DNA of 64,000 nucleotides from Xylogone sp. PMI_703 (taxonomy: Eukaryota > Ascomycota > Leotiomycetes): NCBI GenBank assembly GCA_021399445.1, contig JAJTUQ010000005.1, positions 1,426,001 through 1,490,000 of the forward strand. Direction: 5' to 3'. The number at the start of each line of letters is the position of its first letter. Within the stretch, counting starts at the first letter, position 1. The notes under the pieces are model-generated. The model saw only the letters and a list, made by a program, of their open reading frames with translations, had not been told where the DNA came from and did no database searches. Below, one piece after another: positions 59,538 to 64,000 of the stretch. The position numbers and the translations under genes were made by a program.

Positions 59538-60220
59538 TTGTTTATAGTTATTAACAAGCTGCGCTTGCTTCTTGCTACGCTCGAAGGAGGGGGAGAGTGC
59601 CTAAAGTCATGTGCAAACTTAATTTCCACTCCATCCACATCTTTTCGATTCGAGCTTTATATACAGAAGTGTATGGCTCAGTGCTTTGTACGTATCTTTA
59701 CGGTGCAGTGCTTTATACGTATACGTGGTGTAATACTCTATACGCCAATCGCCTTCGCTGCGCTCCGGCTATTGGCTTGTATGGGGTTGATTCAAGCTCT
59801 GTACGCATCTTTACGACTCAAGCTTCATACGTATGTCCTTGAATATGTCCTTGAACTTACGGCCATGGTATTCTTAGTACTGGGAATTGGCTCAATTCCT
59901 ATCTGTATCTTTATGGTATGGTTCTTTGTATGTATTTATAGACATTGCTTTGTACGTATCTTTATGGCATAATGCTTTGTACGCCAACAGCCTTCGCTGT
60001 GCTCCGGCTATTGGCTTGTATGGAGTTGATTCAAGCTTTATATGTATCTTTACGGTTCAAGCCTTATCCGTATCTTTGTGGTACAATGCTTTGTACGCCA
60101 ACAGCCTTCGCTGTGCTCTGGCTATTGGCTTGTGTAGGGGTATTCAAGCTTTATATACATCTCCATAACTCAATGCTTTGTCTGTATCTTTATGGTGTTG
60201 ATATTGTTATATATAGCAAG
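59538..60220. repeat. GC-richer tandem-repeat island
   Basis: Two interleaved motifs recur. One is about 70 bp: cgccaacagccttcgctg, then tgctccggctattggcttgt and gttgattcaagct (from about 59741, 59981 and 60096). The other is a short motif tttgtacgtatctttatgg, repeated some ten times with changes. The copies keep long open frames in two plus-strand phases (with residues ALRLLACM and ALYVSL recurring), but no known protein is seen. It is abruptly bounded by AT-rich DNA on both sides. Confidence 0.7.
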
Positions 60221-60814
60221 ATAACAACCAAACCGGCCACAAAGAATTATACAAATGTATATATATCAATATATTAGACCTTATACGGTTATTGCCTGAC
60301 CATATTCACCTTTACCTTCAACCGTCATCACTGTTATTATTATTATAGCCAATAATCAGGTCACTGTTTCTAGTCTTATGACTTGTAATACTATTTCGGT
60401 TTAACAGCTAACTATAATGCTAGTTGTACATGTCCTAACCCTTTGTCCAAACCATAATATTCAGCATGGCTGTCTACAGAATGACGAAGTTTTCCTCGGC
60501 CAGATGAGAGGGGTTAAGAATGTTGGACTACAAGTATGTTAGCATTGTCAAAATGGCTATGGCCCATGGACAGTATGTGTATCGGTTCCTGGTCTACTGG
60601 GTAATAGTTATTGTAATTATTATTATAACTTTTCGGGGACGTAGTATAGTATTCAGAACTATAAGTAAATACTTTTTATGTTTACGGACTATATAAAAAA
60701 CTAATTGATTATTGAATAGTATTAATTAACGTAAACACTATAATACAGGTACAAGGACAATCCCCTCTTGTTGTCCCGGGGTAATCATAACCTAATTACT
60801 ATAGCAGGAGTATT

Positions 60815-61318
60815 GCCAATCTTGATAATGATAATCCTTTTGCTCTGGGCAGTGGTAATGGCCTAAATCCCTCTCCTGCGAAAGGTGGTGGAGGCGGACA
60901 AAACTAACCTGCCCCGGGAGGCCGTCTTTGTAAACATATTCAACCAATCAATATTAAGTCAATTAGTTATCGGCCAGATAAGCTCAGGAACATAGACAAT
61001 AATAAGAACACAAATGGGAACAAGAATAATAAATTTAACCGCTATAATCTTACAGTCTATAATTAACTGAATTAAATATTTGAAACACTCCCAGGATATC
61101 ATAAATCATCATAGAAGGATATGGTTAATAATATTAAAGAAAGTTTCAAGGAGATAATAGAAGAGTTCGTTATTTACTCTGATCTTGAGCATACAATTCT
61201 TAAAGCTCATTTAAAGATATAACTGACTATATTGTCTATAACTGCTGGCGAAGAAAAGGAGAAGTATCATAAGATTATAGGAAATAAACATAAAGAATAG
61301 AAAATTAATGGCTTATTT
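60815..61318 (+). pseudogene. Unidentified relic ORF
   Basis: A plus-strand frame with a Gly-rich start (NPFALGSGNGLNPSPAKGG) and later KDMVNNIKESFKEIIEEFVI and TAGEEKEKYHKIIGNKHKE, interrupted by several TAA/TAG codons. It ends where the short LTR-like insert begins. It may be part of an older transposon. I do not recognise the family. Confidence 0.25.
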
Positions 61319-61324
61319 ACTTAT

Positions 61325-61518
61325 TGTCGGTACACTCCCATAACGCGTGGCACGACGTAATACTGTAATTACGGTATGCTAATTGCGTTATATTGGGAGA
61401 TGGTTGTTGTTTCTACTATGTATGGCCGGAGGGGTTATATAGCTTACGGCTACGGCTCTCCTCCGGAATAGGTTTAGCTTACATGCACGTGATAGGCACG
61501 TGCTGGTATGAACCAACA
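61325..61518. mobile_element. 194-bp solo LTR-like insertion
   Basis: Starts TGTCGGT and ends ACCAACA (inverted match 6 of 7). It is flanked by a perfect 5-bp duplication CTTAT (61320-61324 and 61519-61523). It is GC-richer than its surroundings, with an internal inverted repeat ccggagg...cctccgg. Like the insert at 52225 it looks like a young, short LTR left in old decayed DNA. Confidence 0.75.
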
Positions 61519-61529
61519 CTTATTTTTAA

Positions 61530-64000
61530 TATATTCTTTAAATTATATATATAATAACTTATACAAGTATAAACTTATAAATCTAATCTCGAAAATCAAT
61601 TAATATTTCAGGATATACAACATTAAGCATCATATTTGTGTATTATAATAAAAATATAAACAAACCCTTTATAGACATAATTTAAGAAACTGTTATATAG
61701 AACTAGCCATGGGAGAATACAGGAGTCCATAAATCAAGACCAACTTTATCAAAAGATTAGTCTTATGACTTATTTATAGTTATAGCAAAATACAGTCAGA
61801 CAAGGAATTATGTACACAAGAGTATAAAAGATAAGTTATCGTTGTCCAAGGTAAGTTTTATATAAAGAATAAAACATAACTAACCATCAAAATCATCCCC
61901 CAAAAGCTTCCCTTCTATTGTATAATTCCGTAAAACTATAATCACTATTCGTGTATTATTATATAACCTTTCCGAAGAATATAGGTTACAGAATAATATC
62001 ACAAAGACGTTGACCTTTAAAGTAAGTTTCGAAAAAAGTAAAATTATAACTTCAATTGATTATAATAACTCAACGAGGAATTTATATAAATTATTATCCT
62101 GTTTATTTTTATTTATTATATCTACAGACAGATAAGTATATTCTTCTCCTGGAAAATAGTTTATAATCATATTATTTAACTGTTTAACTCCACTGTTATA
62201 GGTCGTAAGTAATACTGTACCACAGAATATACTATAATCAGTATAAGCTGCCTAGAGCAAAGATGAAGGATAGACGTATTGAATCAATTCTTTTAAGTTT
62301 ATGGACATAAATATTGATGAAAGAATTAAGACAAGGCTATACAAAGCCATATCATAAAGTAAAGAGCTAATCCACCGAATAAACTCAGCCTCTCTGTCAC
62401 CAGCCTGAACATGTATATTGATTTTTAGCCATAGTTTTGTCAGACATGGCCATATGAAAGACTTTTGTAGGGAAGTACATATAATATCAGCTTAAGACCC
62501 TTCCTCTACTACTAGCAGGATTTGCACAAAATCATCACCGAGAATAACTAGAATATTACCAAAGAGGAGATCCTTATCGTCTACAGACCATAAATCATAA
62601 AGTAATCAGTGTACAACCTCAAAGTAATACTTGTGTTATATAAGAACCTCGTCCCATATAATCAGATCAACCTTCCGGAGCTCTATAGCCAAAGAACTCA
62701 GCTTTGAGACCATACTTACAGACGTCTTGTACAATTTGAGAAATACTTTAAACTGTGAATGAGCTATCCTTCCACCTGACAATAACAAAGCCATAATACT
62801 GGTAAATATTACACAAAGAACATTCATACCTTTCCCACGAAAGTAGTAATATATAGTCTTATATAAGAACGTTTTATTAGTATTACCCAGGCCTTGTAGG
62901 TAAAAGTGAGCAGTTTGTGGTTAGTTCTCTATAGCCATAACAATTGAATTAAAACATGCTCTTTAATCTCCATTCAATCAATCTATTATCTTTATAACTA
63001 TATTCTCTTCTTTTAGTAGGTTGTACTGTGGTATCTCTCTGCTCTGTACAGATCCCCAATTAAAAGAGAACATTGGCAACCCAAAGTCAACCATTGTTTT
63101 CTGTAGATCTTACAACATTTTATTGATTAAATACAGACTAGAATCATATTTAGGATACTTTAGTACTAGCGGGAAACCTGTATTATGAAGAGATCCTAGA
63201 AAATACTGTAAATCATCATATAATTAAACCTTGAATTACTCCTATAAAGTTGTTAGATTACTGATCAATTACGACCATAAACCAATAATAAAAGTAGTCC
63301 GTAAACAACTGCCAGGGTCAAATTGAATAACCTCTTCAAAACAGCAATATTATTCCTGATCATCTTGGGCTAAACTACAAACAATACATATAGTATGATA
63401 AGTGGGATGTCAAACACCATCAACTACATATAACTCTTCAAATGACTACAGTCCACAAATACAAGTAAGTAAAAGCCATAAATAATACTTCTTCCCATGG
63501 GCTAAACTACAATAATACATTCTCCCGATTATATAACTGTGTTGATGGAGCTTCCAGTGCTGGTTTTTCTAATCCTAAGTAAAATAGACCGGAAAGTCCT
63601 GATATAAGAGATCACGCCTGTCCTCATGTTCAATGTTATACCTGAAAAAGGCCATGAGCTTAGAGATGACTGCTTTAAGTTAATTAGTAACCTTATCTAG
63701 ACTGATCTTATCCTGGAAATATATTGTATGTTTTCTTTGTAAGTGTATAAGAAGTCGTATAATGGGTGGCCATTCTTGATGTATGGAATACTCCATCAAG
63801 CGAGAATAACTTTCCATAGGACTTATATAACAGGCTTGAATATACTGTTCAATCTTGTCGTTATTGTTAGTCCTAGAATTATTAACCATAAATGTCGAAC
63901 AGTCATGGCCTTTGTAAACATACTTATGTATATACTTTATAGTTTATACAATACTGTAAATTTCTACGTTCAGATGGTAGTTATACTTTTGGAGCAAGTA
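61530..64000 (-). pseudogene. Helitron Rep/helicase, helicase part, decayed and truncated by the window
   Basis: On the minus strand, broken frames in order match the Pif1-like helicase half of Helitron proteins. Upstream segment (63680-63889): QACYISPMESYSRLMEYSI, then RLLIHLQRKHTIYFQD. Walker-B region (62636-62827): MALLLSGGRIAHSQFKV, then LRKVDLIIWDEVLI. Next come a GDDFVQILLVV stretch, NYFPGEEYTYLS near 62.15 kb, and the late CFAITINKS-type motif VI near 61.8 kb. Many TAA/TAG stops interrupt. The HUH-nuclease part, if present, lies beyond the right edge. No Helitron 3' terminus (CTRR with hairpin) was identified with confidence. Confidence 0.8.

Overview
The window reads as nuclear DNA of a filamentous ascomycete (Pezizomycotina). 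Genes have short GT-AG introns of 46-103 nt with CTAAC-type branch points. The families are typical of these fungi: HET domain, fungal APH-like kinase, Nur1, fused Leu1 and large MFS transporters. Transposon-rich stretches are extremely AT-rich with TAG/TAA-riddled frames, as expected from RIP. Leotiomycetes is a guess only.

Layout. 0.5-3.7 kb: a small membrane protein (-), an F-box-like protein (+) and a short unknown ORF (+). 3.7-9.7 kb: almost gene-free, with one decayed coiled-coil gene. 9.67-11.46 kb: a three-exon MFS transporter (-). 11.5-14.9 kb: no gene, some microsatellites. 14.96-17.85 kb: the strangest object here, an array of about 26 copies of a fixed-length 44-bp bipartite repeat in both orientations. 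21.1-23.1 kb: a DHA1-type MFS transporter (+). 24.6-32.0 kb: three co-directional genes (-): leucine biosynthesis LEU1, a Ser-rich protein with a C-terminal membrane anchor, and NUR1. 33.0-36.8 kb: an APH-like kinase (-) and an SDR oxidoreductase (+). 37.1-38.9 kb: a decayed Zn2Cys6 regulator.

39.8-54.7 kb is a nested transposon block. Two copies of a DNA transposon (TA target duplications, 145-bp TIRs, pogo/Fot-like) each come to exactly 2411 bp once later insertions are subtracted. Copy A holds a 7397-bp Ty3/gypsy chromovirus with equal 657-bp LTRs and an ATTAC duplication. Copy B holds a 230-bp solo LTR-like insert with an ATATT duplication. Between them sits a 607-bp solo LTR with a GATAT duplication. 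54.9-56.9 kb is an apparently intact two-exon HET gene (heterokaryon-incompatibility type) starting 163 bp beyond the end of copy B. 57.2-58.6 kb is a broken Tc1-like (DD34E) transposon. 59.5-60.3 kb is a GC-richer tandem-repeat island. 61.5 kb to the right edge is a decayed Helitron helicase (-), truncated by the window, beside another short LTR-like insert.

The housekeeping genes lie in the GC-balanced left and middle parts; the right third is a RIP-decayed compartment with one intact gene (HET). All splice models are mine, read from the sequence and unsupported by transcripts.
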